Origin: Wenzhouxiangella sp. XN24
Lineage (GTDB): Bacteria > Pseudomonadota > Gammaproteobacteria > Steroidobacterales > XN24
Direction of reading: 5' to 3'
Assembly: GCF_011064545.1 (NCBI RefSeq)
Contig: NZ_JAAMFG010000030.1
Coordinates: 124,001 to 188,000 of the forward strand
Length of the DNA stretch: 64,000 nucleotides
Shown here piece by piece: positions 16,787 through 25,078 of the stretch (position 1 is the first letter of the stretch; each line of letters begins with the position of its first letter). The position numbers and the translations under genes were made by a program. The notes beneath the pieces are model-generated. The model was given only the letters and a program-made list of their open reading frames with translations. It did no database searches and was not told where the DNA came from.

Positions 16787-17155
16787 ATGAAAGCCTATGT
16801 CATCCTCGGCGCCCTGCTCGGCGGCCTCAGCGTCGCGGCCGGCGCATTCGGCGCGCATGCGCTGCGGGCCCAGCTGGAGCCGCGCATGCTCGAGGTCTTC
16901 GAGACCGCCGCGCGCTACCAGATGTTTCATGCCCTCGCGCTGTTCGCGGTGGCGTGGATGATCCAGCAGACGGGCGCCGTCGCGGCGCACGTGGCCGGTT
17001 GGGCCTTTCTCGCGGGGATCGTGCTGTTTTCCGGCTCGCTCTACGTGATGGCGCTGACCGGCGTGCGCGGGATCGGTGCGATCACGCCCATCGGCGGGGT
17101 CGCCTTCATGGTTGGCTGGGCGGCGCTGGCCGTCGCGGCGTTGAAACTGAAATAG
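16787..17155 (+). CDS. DUF423 membrane protein (YgdD-like)
   Basis: A 122-residue inner-membrane protein with four hydrophobic segments. The DUF423 signature is clear: LGGLSVAAGAFGAHALR, then FETAARYQMFHALALF, GIVLFSGSLYVMALTG and ITPIGGVAFMVGWAAL. Function is unknown. The start ATG at 16787 is chosen over an upstream in-frame ATG because the family begins at the first membrane helix. It stands alone and converges with the PilT paralogue gene. Confidence 0.92.
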   Translation: MKAYVILGALLGGLSVAAGAFGAHALRAQLEPRMLEVFETAARYQMFHALALFAVAWMIQQTGAVAAHVAGWAFLAGIVLFSGSLYVMALTGVRGIGAITPIGGVAFMVGWAALAVAALKLK

Positions 17156-17177
17156 CGGATACGACCCCGCGGCGGCG

Positions 17178-18278
17178 CTAGCCGAAGTTGATGCGCGCCT
17201 CGAGGTCCACGCTCGAGTCGGCGTAGGCCAGCGCCCGCTCGAGGTCGATGCGGCCTTCCTTGAAGAGCTTGAACAGCGAGTGGTCGAAGCTCTGCATGTC
17301 GCCCTGGCTGGTCTCGCGGATGGCCTGCTTGATACCGCCGATGTCGCCCTGGGAAATCAGCTCCGCGATATGCGGCGTGTTGAGCAGCACTTCGACCGCC
17401 GCGACGCGCTTGTTGTCGGTGCCGATGATCAGCCGCTGCGCGATGATCGCCGACAGGTAGTGCGACATGTCCATCAGCACCTGGCGGTGCTGGCCCTGCG
17501 GGAACATGTTGATGATCCGGTCGAGCGTCTCGGAGGCGTTGTTGGCGTGCAGCGTCGCGATGGCCAGATGCCCGGTGCCGGCCAGGGTGATGGCGGCCTC
17601 CATGGTCTCCTGGTCGCGAATCTCGCCGATCAGCACCACGTCGGGGGCGGCGCGCATCGCGCTCTTGAGCGCGCGCGCATAGGAATGCGTGTCCCAGCCG
17701 AGCTCGCGCTGGTTGATGATCGATTTCTTGTTCGGATGGAGGAACTCGATCGGGTCCTCGATGGTGATGATGTGGTCGCTGTAGGTCTCGTTGCGATGAT
17801 TCAGCATCGCGGCGAGGGTGGTGGACTTGCCCGAACCCGTCGCGCCGACCATCAGCAACAGGCCGCGCTTTTTCAGCGACAGCTCCTTCAGCACCCGCGG
17901 CAGGCCGAGTTCGTCGAGGCGCGGCATTTCGAGCGTGATGTAGCGCAGCACGATGGCGAGGTTGCCCCGCTGGCGGAACACGTTGGCGCGGAAGCGGCCG
18001 AGGCCCTGCTCGGAGATCGCGAAATCCAGTTCGTGCTCGCGCTCCAGGGTGCGCTTCTGGGCGTCCGTCATGATCGACATGGCGATTTCGTTGATCACCT
18101 CGACCGACATGATGTCCTTGCCCACCGCCACGATCTGGCCCTCGATCTTGATCTTGATCGGCGCCATGGGCGTGAAAAACAGGTCGGAGGCCGACTTGTC
18201 GGCCATGAGCTTCAGGTAGGGCCTGAGCTTGAACACCGCCGGGGGTGGCGGCACCAGGTTGTCAGATGTCTCGGCCAT
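17178..18278 (-). CDS. Third PilT/PilU-family ATPase
   Basis: A 366-residue secretion-type AAA ATPase related to PilT and PilU. It has the N-terminal PAS-like domain (about 15-115), Walker A GATGSGKST (about 145-153), the Asp box ITIEDPIEFLHPNKKS, Walker B VVLIGEIRDQETM and the His box GHLAIATLHANNASET. Where PilT has AIRNLIREGK this protein has HIAELISQGD, and its C-terminus is closer to PilU. Its start overlaps the end of pilU by 17 bp. It should be a pilus retraction motor or modulator. Confidence 0.88.
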   Translation of the reverse strand: MAETSDNLVPPPPAVFKLRPYLKLMADKSASDLFFTPMAPIKIKIEGQIVAVGKDIMSVEVINEIAMSIMTDAQKRTLEREHELDFAISEQGLGRFRANVFRQRGNLAIVLRYITLEMPRLDELGLPRVLKELSLKKRGLLLMVGATGSGKSTTLAAMLNHRNETYSDHIITIEDPIEFLHPNKKSIINQRELGWDTHSYARALKSAMRAAPDVVLIGEIRDQETMEAAITLAGTGHLAIATLHANNASETLDRIINMFPQGQHRQVLMDMSHYLSAIIAQRLIIGTDNKRVAAVEVLLNTPHIAELISQGDIGGIKQAIRETSQGDMQSFDHSLFKLFKEGRIDLERALAYADSSVDLEARINFG

Positions 18279-19431
18279 AGTTTTGTGTCTTCGATTCTTC
18301 TGCGAGGCGCAAGCTTTCGGAACCGTCGTCGCCGGACTTGAATTCGCGCTTGCTCTCGAGCTTGATGCGGAGGCGCAGCTCGTTGCGCGAATCCGCGTTG
18401 CGCAGGGCATCCTCGTAAGAGATCTTGCCGTCCTCGAACAGGTCGAACAGCGCCTGGTCGAAAGTCTTCATGCCGAGACGGGTGGAGCGGGCCATGACTT
18501 CCTTGAGCTGGTGGACCTCGCCCTTGAAGATCAGGTCCGAGATCAGCGGCGAGGCCAGCATGACCTCCATGGCGGCGATCCGCCCGGCGCCGCCCGAGCG
18601 CGGCAGCAGCCGCTGCGCGATGATGCCCTTGATGTTCAGCGACATGTCCATGAGGAGCTGGTCGCGCTTGTCTTCCGGGAAGAAGTTGATGACGCGGTCG
18701 AGCGCCTGGTTGGCGCTGTTGGCGTGCAGGGTGGCGAGGCACAGGTGGCCGGTCTCGGCGAACTGGATGCCGTACTCCATCGTCTCCCGGTCGCGGATCT
18801 CGCCGATGAGGATGACGTCGGGCGCCTGGCGCAGGGTGTTCTTCAGCGCCACCTCCCAGGACTCGGTGTCGATCCCGACCTCGCGCTGCGTCACCACGCA
18901 GTTCTTGTGCGTGTGGACGTACTCGACGGGGTCCTCGATGGTGATGATGTGGCCCTTCGAATTGTCGTTGCGGTAGCCGAGCATCGCGGCAAGGGTCGTG
19001 GACTTGCCGCTGCCGGTGCCGCCGACGATCAGCACCAGGCCGCGCTTGGTCATCGCCACGTCCTTCAGCACGGGCGGCAGCTCGAGTTCCTCGATGGTCG
19101 GGATCTTGGTGTTGATGGTGCGCATCACGGCGCCGCTGGCGCCCTGCTGGATGAACGCGCTGACGCGGAAGCGCCCGATGCGCGGCGGCGCGATCGCGAA
19201 GTTGCATTCCTTGGTCGCGTCGTACTGCTTGGTCTGGCGATCGTTCATGATCGAGCGCACCAGCGTGGCGCTCTGCTGCGGCGTCAGGGGCTGGTCGGTG
19301 ACCGGCTTGACGCGTCCGTCGATCTTGATCGCCGGCGGGAAACCCGCCGTGAGGAACAGGTCGGAACCATCGACCTCGACCATCTTCCGCAGCAGTTCAT
19401 GGATGAACCTGATCGCCTGATCGCGTTCCAT
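18262..19431 (-). CDS. pilU: PilU, accessory type IV pilus retraction ATPase
   Basis: A 389-residue PilT-like ATPase that assists PilT-dependent retraction. It opens with FIHELLRKMVEVDGSDLFLT as PilU does. Walker A is GGTGSGKST, the Asp box IITIEDPVEYVHTHKNCVV, Walker B VILIGEIRDRETM and the His box TGHLCLATLHANSANQALDR. The C-terminal stretch EVHQLKEVMARSTRLGM is PilU-type, followed by a charged tail of about 30 residues. It lies 41 bp after pilT and overlaps the third ATPase gene. Confidence 0.93.
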   Translation of the reverse strand: MERDQAIRFIHELLRKMVEVDGSDLFLTAGFPPAIKIDGRVKPVTDQPLTPQQSATLVRSIMNDRQTKQYDATKECNFAIAPPRIGRFRVSAFIQQGASGAVMRTINTKIPTIEELELPPVLKDVAMTKRGLVLIVGGTGSGKSTTLAAMLGYRNDNSKGHIITIEDPVEYVHTHKNCVVTQREVGIDTESWEVALKNTLRQAPDVILIGEIRDRETMEYGIQFAETGHLCLATLHANSANQALDRVINFFPEDKRDQLLMDMSLNIKGIIAQRLLPRSGGAGRIAAMEVMLASPLISDLIFKGEVHQLKEVMARSTRLGMKTFDQALFDLFEDGKISYEDALRNADSRNELRLRIKLESKREFKSGDDGSESLRLAEESKTQNYGRDI

Positions 19432-19472
19432 ATCAGCAGACCCCGGTGCGAGTGATTGTTATGGGGGACACC

Positions 19473-20513
19473 TCAGAAGGTTTCCTTGTTCTGGGCCCGG
19501 TAGCGCGCTTCCTCGCGGCTGACGAGGCCCTTGCGCAGCAGGTCCTGCAGGCACTGGTCCAGCGTCTGCATGCCGAGCGCCTGGCCCGTCTGGATCGCGG
19601 AGTACATCTGCGCGATCTTGCCTTCGCGAATCAGGTTCCGGATCGCCGCCGAGCCGATCATGATCTCGTGCGCCGCGACCCGCCCGCCGCCGATCTTCTT
19701 CAGCAGCGTCTGGCTGATGACGGCGCGCAATGACTCGGAGAGCATCGAGCGCACCATTTCCTTCTCGCCGGCCGGGAACACGTCCACCACGCGATCGATC
19801 GTCTTGGCCGCGGAACTCGTGTGCAGCGTGCCGAACACCAGGTGCCCGGTCTCGGCCGCCGTCAGCGCCAGGCGGATGGTCTCGAGATCGCGCATTTCGC
19901 CGACCAGCACCACGTCCGGGTCCTCGCGCAGGGCGGAGCGCAACGCCTCGGCGAAACCCAGCGTGTCGCGGTGGACCTCGCGCTGGTTGATGAGCGACTT
20001 CTTGCTCTCGTGCACGAACTCGATCGGGTCCTCGATGGTGAGGATGTGATCCGGCCGGTTGTCGTTGACGTGGTCGATCATCGCCGCCAGCGTGGTCGAT
20101 TTACCGGAGCCCGTGGGCCCGGTCACCAGCACGATGCCGCGCGGGTACATCGAGATGTCCTTGAAGATCTTCGGCGCATTCAGGTCGTCGAGCGTCATGA
20201 TCTTCGACGGAATGGTGCGGAACACCGCCCCCGCCCCGCGATGCTGGTTGAACGCGTTCACGCGAAAGCGCGCCAGCTCGGGGATCTCGAAGGAGAAATC
20301 GGTCTCGAAGAACTCCTCGTAGTCCTTGCGCTGCTTGTCGTTCATGATGTCGTAGACCATGCTGTGCACTTCCTTGTGCGTCAGCGAGGGCATGTTGATG
20401 CGCTTGACGTCGCCGTCGATGCGGATCATGGGCGGCACCCCGGAAGAGAGGTGCAGGTCCGAGGCGCCGTTCTTGACGGAAAAACGGAGCAGCTGCTCGA
20501 TGTCTACGGCCAT
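19473..20513 (-). CDS. pilT: PilT, type IV pilus retraction ATPase
   Basis: The main motor that depolymerises type IV pili; cytoplasmic hexamer of 346 residues. Walker A is VTGPTGSGKSTTLAAMID, Walker B DVVLVGEMRDLETI, the Asp box ILTIEDPIEFVHESKKS, and the His box GHLVFGTLHTSSAAKTIDR. The C-terminal retraction motif AIRNLIREGKIAQM is intact. The start ATG at 20513 gives the usual MAVDIEQLL. It is divergent from yggS, as in Pseudomonas. Confidence 0.97.
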   Translation of the reverse strand: MAVDIEQLLRFSVKNGASDLHLSSGVPPMIRIDGDVKRINMPSLTHKEVHSMVYDIMNDKQRKDYEEFFETDFSFEIPELARFRVNAFNQHRGAGAVFRTIPSKIMTLDDLNAPKIFKDISMYPRGIVLVTGPTGSGKSTTLAAMIDHVNDNRPDHILTIEDPIEFVHESKKSLINQREVHRDTLGFAEALRSALREDPDVVLVGEMRDLETIRLALTAAETGHLVFGTLHTSSAAKTIDRVVDVFPAGEKEMVRSMLSESLRAVISQTLLKKIGGGRVAAHEIMIGSAAIRNLIREGKIAQMYSAIQTGQALGMQTLDQCLQDLLRKGLVSREEARYRAQNKETF

Positions 20514-20602
20514 CGTCGATCCCTTGAATTGCTGCCCTGTCAGGCGCTTGCCGCCCGGCGGCGACTGTTTTCCGAAGTATACATAACATGGTTCCGGGGA
20601 AT

Positions 20603-21304
20603 ATGACGGGGTTCTCAGAAAGCAGTATCGCGACACGGCTCGAGGCGGTGCACGAACGCATCGCCCGGGCGGCCACGGCCGCCGGCCGGGCGCCCGCCGA
20701 AGTGCGTCTCATTGGCGTCAGCAAGCGGCAATCCCTCGAGGCGGTGCGCGCAGCACGGGCGGCGGGACTGGAGGACTTCGGCGAGAACTTCCTGCAGGAA
20801 GCCCTGGCCAAGATGGACGGCCTCGGCCCCGCGACGGCACGTTGGCACTTCATCGGCGCCCTGCAATCCAACAAGACCGCCGCGGTCGCAGAGCGCTTCG
20901 ACTGGGTGCACAGCGTGGACCGGCTGAAACTCGCCCAGCGACTCTCGCGGCAGCGCCCGGAGAGCCTCGCCCCCCTGAACGTGTGCATCCAGGTGCACAT
21001 CGGCGACGAGGCCTCGAAGTCGGGCGTCTCCCCGGCGGCCACCGCGGAGCTTGCCCACGGCATCGCCGCCCTGCCGCGACTGCGGCTGCGCGGGCTGATG
21101 GCCGTGCCCCCGCCCGAACATGACCCGGCGCGACAGCGCGCCTGGTTCCGGCAGCTCGCCGAACTCCAGGCCGGCCTCTGTGCCGCGGGGCTCGCGCTCG
21201 ACACGCTGTCGATGGGCATGTCCGGCGATCTCGAGGCGGCGATCGCCGAGGGCGCGACGCTGGTGCGCGTCGGCACCGCCATCTTCGGCCCACGTCCCAC
21301 GTAA
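20603..21304 (+). CDS. yggS: YggS/PLPBP, pyridoxal phosphate homeostasis protein
   Basis: A cytosolic PLP-binding protein of the alanine racemase fold, about 233 residues. The PLP lysine is in VRLIGVSKRQSLEAVRAA; GENFLQEALAKM, WHFIGALQSNKTA and the phosphate-binding LSMGMSGDLEAAIAEGAT are diagnostic. Start: ATG at 20603 with GGGGA just upstream; an ATG at 20588 is also possible. It is followed by proC after 31 bp, a widely conserved pair. Confidence 0.96.
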   Translation: MTGFSESSIATRLEAVHERIARAATAAGRAPAEVRLIGVSKRQSLEAVRAARAAGLEDFGENFLQEALAKMDGLGPATARWHFIGALQSNKTAAVAERFDWVHSVDRLKLAQRLSRQRPESLAPLNVCIQVHIGDEASKSGVSPAATAELAHGIAALPRLRLRGLMAVPPPEHDPARQRAWFRQLAELQAGLCAAGLALDTLSMGMSGDLEAAIAEGATLVRVGTAIFGPRPT

Positions 21305-21335
21305 CGGCGCGATCCGCTATTCTTTGCCCAGGATC

Positions 21336-22163
21336 ATGAAAGACACCCTGATCGCATTCATCGGCGGCGGCAACATGACGCGCAGCATCGTCGGCGGGCT
21401 GCTCGCCGACGGCGTGCCTGCAAGACGGCTGCGCATCGCGGAGCCCGATGCGGAACGTCGCGCGGCACTGCAACGGGACTTCGGGGTCGCCGTCTCCGCG
21501 GACAACGCCGCCACGGCGGCCGGCGCCGACGTCGTCCTGCTGGCCGTCAAGCCGCAAGTCCTGCAAGCCGTCGCGCGTGACCTGGCGCCGGCCCTGTCGG
21601 GCACCGGGGCGCTGGCCGTCTCCATCGCCGCAGGGATCCGCAGCGCCGACCTCGCGCGCTGGCTCGGCGATACGGTCCCGGTCGTCCGTGCGATGCCGAA
21701 CACGCCGGCGCTGCTCGGCTGCGGCGCGACCGTGCTATGCGCGGGCCCGGGCGCGAACGCGAATCACCGCGAACTGGCCGAGAGCATCCTGCGCGCGGTC
21801 GGCTCGGTGAGCTGGATCACCGACGAAATGCAGATGGACACCGTCACGGCGCTGTCGGGCAGCGGGCCTGCGTATTTCTTCCTGCTCACCGAAGCGATGG
21901 CCGACGCGGCGGCAGCCGCAGGCCTCGATCCGGAGCTCGCGCGCCTGCTGGCGGTCGAGACCGCGCTCGGCGCGGCCCGCATGGCGATCGAGAGCGGCGA
22001 GGACATCGCCGTCCTGCGCCGGCGCGTCACTTCACCCGGCGGCACGACCGAGGCCGCGGTCGGCACATTGGAGCAAGGCGGCTTGCGTGAACTCGTGCGC
22101 GCCGCGCTGACACAGGCGGCGACACGCTCCCGCGAACTTGCAGAACGACTGGGCGACGATTAA
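21336..22163 (+). CDS. proC: Pyrroline-5-carboxylate reductase
   Basis: Last step of proline synthesis, reducing pyrroline-5-carboxylate with NAD(P)H. The N-terminal Rossmann motif is IAFIGGGNMTRSIVGGLL, followed by VLLAVKPQVL and VVRAMPNTPALLGCGAT. The C-terminal catalytic domain has TALSGSGPAYFFLLTEAM and RRRVTSPGGTTEAAV. Length of 275 residues is normal. A TATTCT box at 21318-21323 could be its own promoter, so the yggS-proC link may not be absolute. Confidence 0.97.
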   Translation: MKDTLIAFIGGGNMTRSIVGGLLADGVPARRLRIAEPDAERRAALQRDFGVAVSADNAATAAGADVVLLAVKPQVLQAVARDLAPALSGTGALAVSIAAGIRSADLARWLGDTVPVVRAMPNTPALLGCGATVLCAGPGANANHRELAESILRAVGSVSWITDEMQMDTVTALSGSGPAYFFLLTEAMADAAAAAGLDPELARLLAVETALGAARMAIESGEDIAVLRRRVTSPGGTTEAAVGTLEQGGLRELVRAALTQAATRSRELAERLGDD

Positions 22164-22226
22164 AAAGGGAGCCGGCCCGACACAGGGTTCCGCCGGCCCC
22201 GCCCACCACCGGAGACTTCCCGCGAC

Positions 22227-22775
22227 ATGAACGCCGCGCTGTTTTTCGTCATCAAGACACTGCTGGACCTTTACCTGATCGCGTATATCCTCAGGTTTCT
22301 CCTGCAGTGGGTGCGGGCGGATTTCCATAATCCACTGTCGCAGTTCATCCTGCGGATCACCGACCCGGTGGTGCGGCCCCTGCGACGCGTCGTGCCCGGC
22401 TGGCGGGGAGTGGACCTGTCGCCGCTGGTCGCGCTGCTGATATTGCAACTGCTCGTCACGACCATGCTCCAGTTCATGGCGGTCGGCACCGTGACCGACC
22501 CCCTGACGCTGACTTACTACGCGGTCCTGCGCATCATCATCGGCACGATCAGGCTGTATTTCTTCGCCATCCTCGTGCACGTCATCATCAGCTGGGTCAG
22601 TCCCGGGCACTGGAATCCGCTCATCAACGTAATCCAGAGCCTGGTGCAGCCGGTGCTTCGCCCGATCCGCCGCATCATCCCGCCGATCGGCGGCCTCGAC
22701 CTGACGCCGCTGTTCGTGCTGATCGGCCTGCAGGCGCTGTTGATCATGATCCGTGTGCCGGGATACCTGCTCTGA
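22227..22775 (+). CDS. yggT: YggT family membrane protein
   Basis: A 182-residue inner-membrane protein made of two YGGT repeats (about 10-85 and 105-178), each with two hydrophobic segments. The repeats show the paired motifs NPLSQFILRITDPVVRPLRR and NPLINVIQSLVQPVLRPIRR, each followed by a segment of GxDLxPL type. The family is linked to osmotic and membrane homeostasis in bacteria and to cell division or thylakoid functions elsewhere. It follows proC by 63 bp, the standard order. Confidence 0.95.
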   Translation: MNAALFFVIKTLLDLYLIAYILRFLLQWVRADFHNPLSQFILRITDPVVRPLRRVVPGWRGVDLSPLVALLILQLLVTTMLQFMAVGTVTDPLTLTYYAVLRIIIGTIRLYFFAILVHVIISWVSPGHWNPLINVIQSLVQPVLRPIRRIIPPIGGLDLTPLFVLIGLQALLIMIRVPGYLL

Positions 22776-22829
22776 AACATCCCGGCAGCGGAGTGACCGC
22801 GAAAAAACACTGTAAAAACCCTGCTCAAA

Positions 22830-22853
22830 CGCCTTGCCGATATCCGCAAGGCG
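22830..22853. repeat. 8-bp inverted repeat CGCCTTGC / GCAAGGCG
   Basis: A perfect 8-bp stem with an 8-nt centre (CGATATCC) between yggT and the DUF4426 gene. A TATAGT box at 22866-22871 begins 12 nt downstream, so the palindrome would overlap the -35 region of a promoter for the next gene. It could be an operator or a weak terminator for yggT; there is no T run after it. Confidence 0.4.
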
Positions 22854-22911
22854 GTCGACTTGAGCTATAGTTCCCTGCTGGAGCGTAACTGAAACCCCGG
22901 AGGTGAAACGG

Positions 22912-23412
22912 ATGAGCCGAACAAGAGCCCTGTTCGCCGTCGCCGTCGCCTGCCTGGCGGCCCTGGCTACAGCCTGCGGAAGGGACGCGTCACGCGATTC
23001 GCAGGGCGCGCCGCCGGCCCGGGAGATCACCCGGCCGAGCTCCGAGACTTTCGGCGACTACATAGTGCACTTCAACGCGCAGTCGACCACCATGCTACCT
23101 GCACAGGTTGCGCGCGCTTTCGGCATCCAGCGGGGGGAGAACCGCGCCATGCTGAACATCGCGGTGTTGCGCCGTGACGCAGGAAGCGAGGAAATGGCCG
23201 TCGAAGCCGACGTGAACGTCGCGGCGAGCAACCTGCTCGGGCAGGTCAAGAATGTCCGCCTGCGAGAGCTGCGCGAGGGTGAGGCGATCTACTACATCGG
23301 CGAGATCACGGTGGCGAACGAGGAAATCGTCAAGTTCGACATCTCGGTCCAGCCCGAGGGGCTGGAACGGCCGTACGAATTCAGTTTCAAGCAGCAGTTC
23401 TACACGAACTGA
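22912..23412 (+). CDS. DUF4426 lipoprotein
   Basis: A 166-residue exported protein. The signal peptide ends in a lipobox-like ALATACGR (Cys about residue 21). The mature domain starts after a short linker and has the DUF4426 pattern GDYIVHFNAQSTTMLPAQVA, then YGIQR-like AFGIQRGENRAMLNIAV, and KFDISVQPEG with terminal FKQQFYTN. Function is unknown; the family is found beside metW, rdgB or yggT in gammaproteobacteria. The start at 22912 has GGAGG 8 nt upstream. The metX-metW pair that normally lies between yggT and this gene is absent. Confidence 0.9.
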   Translation: MSRTRALFAVAVACLAALATACGRDASRDSQGAPPAREITRPSSETFGDYIVHFNAQSTTMLPAQVARAFGIQRGENRAMLNIAVLRRDAGSEEMAVEADVNVAASNLLGQVKNVRLRELREGEAIYYIGEITVANEEIVKFDISVQPEGLERPYEFSFKQQFYTN

Positions 23413-23538
23413 GGCAAAAACCGGGCAAACCGGGGCGGACACGCCGGCAGGACATGCGGTCGATGAGGACCGACCGATTGTCCAGGCACCCGCAGCGGCG
23501 AACCCTTCACCAGCAAGACGACAAGGCAGGAGTACCAG

Positions 23539-23877
23539 ATGGCCGTTAAGAAGAAGGCAGCCCCGGCGCCGAAAAAAGTAGCGAAAGCGCCAACCAAGGC
23601 CGAGATCATTACGCAGATCTCGGAGAAGACGGATCTCACCAAGAAAGACGTGGGCGCCGTATTCGACGAACTCAACGCGATCATCAAGAAGTCGCTGAAG
23701 TCGGCAAGCGAGTTCTCGATGCCCGGCCTGATGAAGGTCCGCGTGGTCAAGAAGCCCGCCACCAAGGCCCGCCTTGGCAAGAACCCCTTCACCGGCGAAG
23801 AGATCATGATCAAGGCCAAGCCGGCGCGGAAGACCGTCAAGGTCACCGCCCTCAAGGGCCTCAAGGATATGGTCTGA
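23539..23877 (+). CDS. HU-family DNA-binding protein with Lys/Ala/Pro-rich N-terminal tail
   Basis: A small basic nucleoid protein of 112 residues. The first about 20 residues form a tail rich in Lys, Ala and Pro (AVKKKAAPAPKKVAKAPTK); the HU core follows with TKAEIITQISEKTDLTKKDV, then LMKVRVVKKPATKARLGKNP (the strand and arm that grip DNA) and EEIMIKAKPARKTVKVT. Tailed HU variants are known in several gammaproteobacteria. A purine-rich AGGAG lies upstream of the ATG. The coding sequence stops just before a strong hairpin. Confidence 0.93.
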   Translation: MAVKKKAAPAPKKVAKAPTKAEIITQISEKTDLTKKDVGAVFDELNAIIKKSLKSASEFSMPGLMKVRVVKKPATKARLGKNPFTGEEIMIKAKPARKTVKVTALKGLKDMV

Positions 23878-23883
23878 CGGCGC

Positions 23884-23908
23884 GGGCCCGGCGGATGACG
23901 CCGGGCCC
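23884..23908. terminator. GC-rich hairpin between convergent HU-variant and TerB genes
   Basis: GGGCCCGGC and GCCGGGCCC form a perfect 9-bp stem around the 7-nt loop GGATGAC, in the 33-bp gap between two convergent genes. There is no T run on either side, so it is a hairpin that could slow polymerase from both directions rather than a textbook intrinsic terminator. Confidence 0.55.
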
Positions 23909-23910
23909 CG

Positions 23911-24375
23911 TCACCTCGGGGCGACCCCGCCCCGTTGCAAGGCATTCGCGCGGATGCTGGCGTACTCCGCACGCCGCAGGTGCAACAGGTCGGCGAGCTT
24001 GGACAGCAGGTGCTGCTCGTGCTTGTCGAAATGCCCGTCGCTGGCCGCCACCTCCGCCACCATTTCCACCACCTTGCGGCGTTCAGCCGCCGACAGCGTG
24101 GCATTCAGCACGCGGGTGAACTCGAACAGCGAGACCGAGTGCTCGAGACTGTCCGCAGCGCGCGCCAGCAACCCTTCCGCCGCATCCCGCTCGATGGCGA
24201 AGTGCCGCGCCAGCATCGTCTCCGCTTCACGCCGCTCCTCGGGCGTCTCGTCGTCGCCCGCCCGCGCCATTTCCAGCAGCAGCGCGGCAGTGGCGAGGCG
24301 CAGGTCGTGCCCGCCGCCCTGTCCGTCGTCTTCACCGAGTGTCTCCACCAGCAGTTTTTTCAGCTTTCCGATCAC
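23911..24375 (-). CDS. TerB-family protein
   Basis: A 154-residue, all-helical cytosolic protein of the TerB family. The domain spans about residues 25-145 and has the characteristic ATAALLLEMARAGDDETPEE and VVEMVAEVAASDGHFDKHEQ segments, whose acidic D and E residues are the metal-binding-type positions of TerB. The role of stand-alone TerB proteins is not settled; tellurite resistance should not be assumed because no other ter genes are nearby. It overlaps the upstream hydrolase gene by 4 bp. Confidence 0.88.
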   Translation of the reverse strand: MIGKLKKLLVETLGEDDGQGGGHDLRLATAALLLEMARAGDDETPEERREAETMLARHFAIERDAAEGLLARAADSLEHSVSLFEFTRVLNATLSAAERRKVVEMVAEVAASDGHFDKHEQHLLSKLADLLHLRRAEYASIRANALQRGGVAPR

Positions 24376-25061
24376 GCGATATCCTCTCCGGCCTCGCCCA
24401 GGAAATCCTGCACGACGCCTTGCAGTTCAGCCAGCCGGCCATGAAAAAAATGGCTCGTCTCAGGCAGTAATTCCAGTCGCGGCGGGTTCTGCAGGGCTGC
24501 TGCCCAGGCCGCCACTTCGCGGTAATCCAGCAACTCGTCGGCCTCGCCCTGCACCACCAGCCACGGACACCCGGGCGCGGGCGTCTCCCCGACCGGGAAG
24601 CGGCCCACCGGCGGCGCCACCGTGACCAGCGCCGCCGGGCGCGCCGTGGCCGCGGCCCGCAAGGCGACATGGGCGCCGAACGAGAACCCTGCCAGCCACA
24701 AGGGGCACCCGGGCCATCGGTCGCGAGCCCACGCCACGACCGCGAGGGCGTCGTCCGTCTCGCCGCGACCTTCGTCCCAGGTGCCGGCGCTCCGGCCCAC
24801 GCCGCGAAAATTGAAGCGCACCGCCGGCGCGCCCAGCCGATTCGCCGCGCGGGCCACCGTGTGCACCACCTTGTTGCGCATCGTGCCCTGGTGCAGGGGA
24901 TGTGGATGACAGACCACGGCGATCGCCGCGGGTTCCCCTTCGGGCGCCTCGACGATGGCCTCGAGCGGGCCGGAGGGACCGGGGATTTCCAGCATTTCCG
25001 GCCGTGGCGGCCGCCACGGCTGATCACGGTACACTATGTTCATCTGCATAGAATGCCGCAA
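24372..25061 (-). CDS. Alpha/beta hydrolase
   Basis: A 229-residue serine hydrolase of the small bacterial type annotated as dienelactone-hydrolase-like. The oxyanion motif is VVCHPHPLHQGTMRNKVVH, the nucleophile elbow is LAGFSFGAHVAL (Ser about residue 126), a candidate acid is in VQGEADELLDY, and the His is in PETSHFFHG. GRSAGTWDEGRGE is also typical. The substrate is unknown. Starts at 25049 or 25043 are possible. It is coupled to terB and divergent from rocD across 17 bp, so the promoters must overlap. Confidence 0.88.
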   Translation of the reverse strand: MRHSMQMNIVYRDQPWRPPRPEMLEIPGPSGPLEAIVEAPEGEPAAIAVVCHPHPLHQGTMRNKVVHTVARAANRLGAPAVRFNFRGVGRSAGTWDEGRGETDDALAVVAWARDRWPGCPLWLAGFSFGAHVALRAAATARPAALVTVAPPVGRFPVGETPAPGCPWLVVQGEADELLDYREVAAWAAALQNPPRLELLPETSHFFHGRLAELQGVVQDFLGEAGEDIA

Positions 25062-25078
25062 GGCGAGGAACGCGCGCC

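Noticed and set aside
17280-20606. Plus-strand open frames antisense to the three pilus ATPases
   Set aside because: They mirror conserved ATPase coding sequence and have typical shadow composition.
23911-24375. TerB gene as a tellurite-resistance locus
   Set aside because: No terC, terD, terE or terA genes are adjacent; isolated TerB proteins are common and not specific to tellurite.
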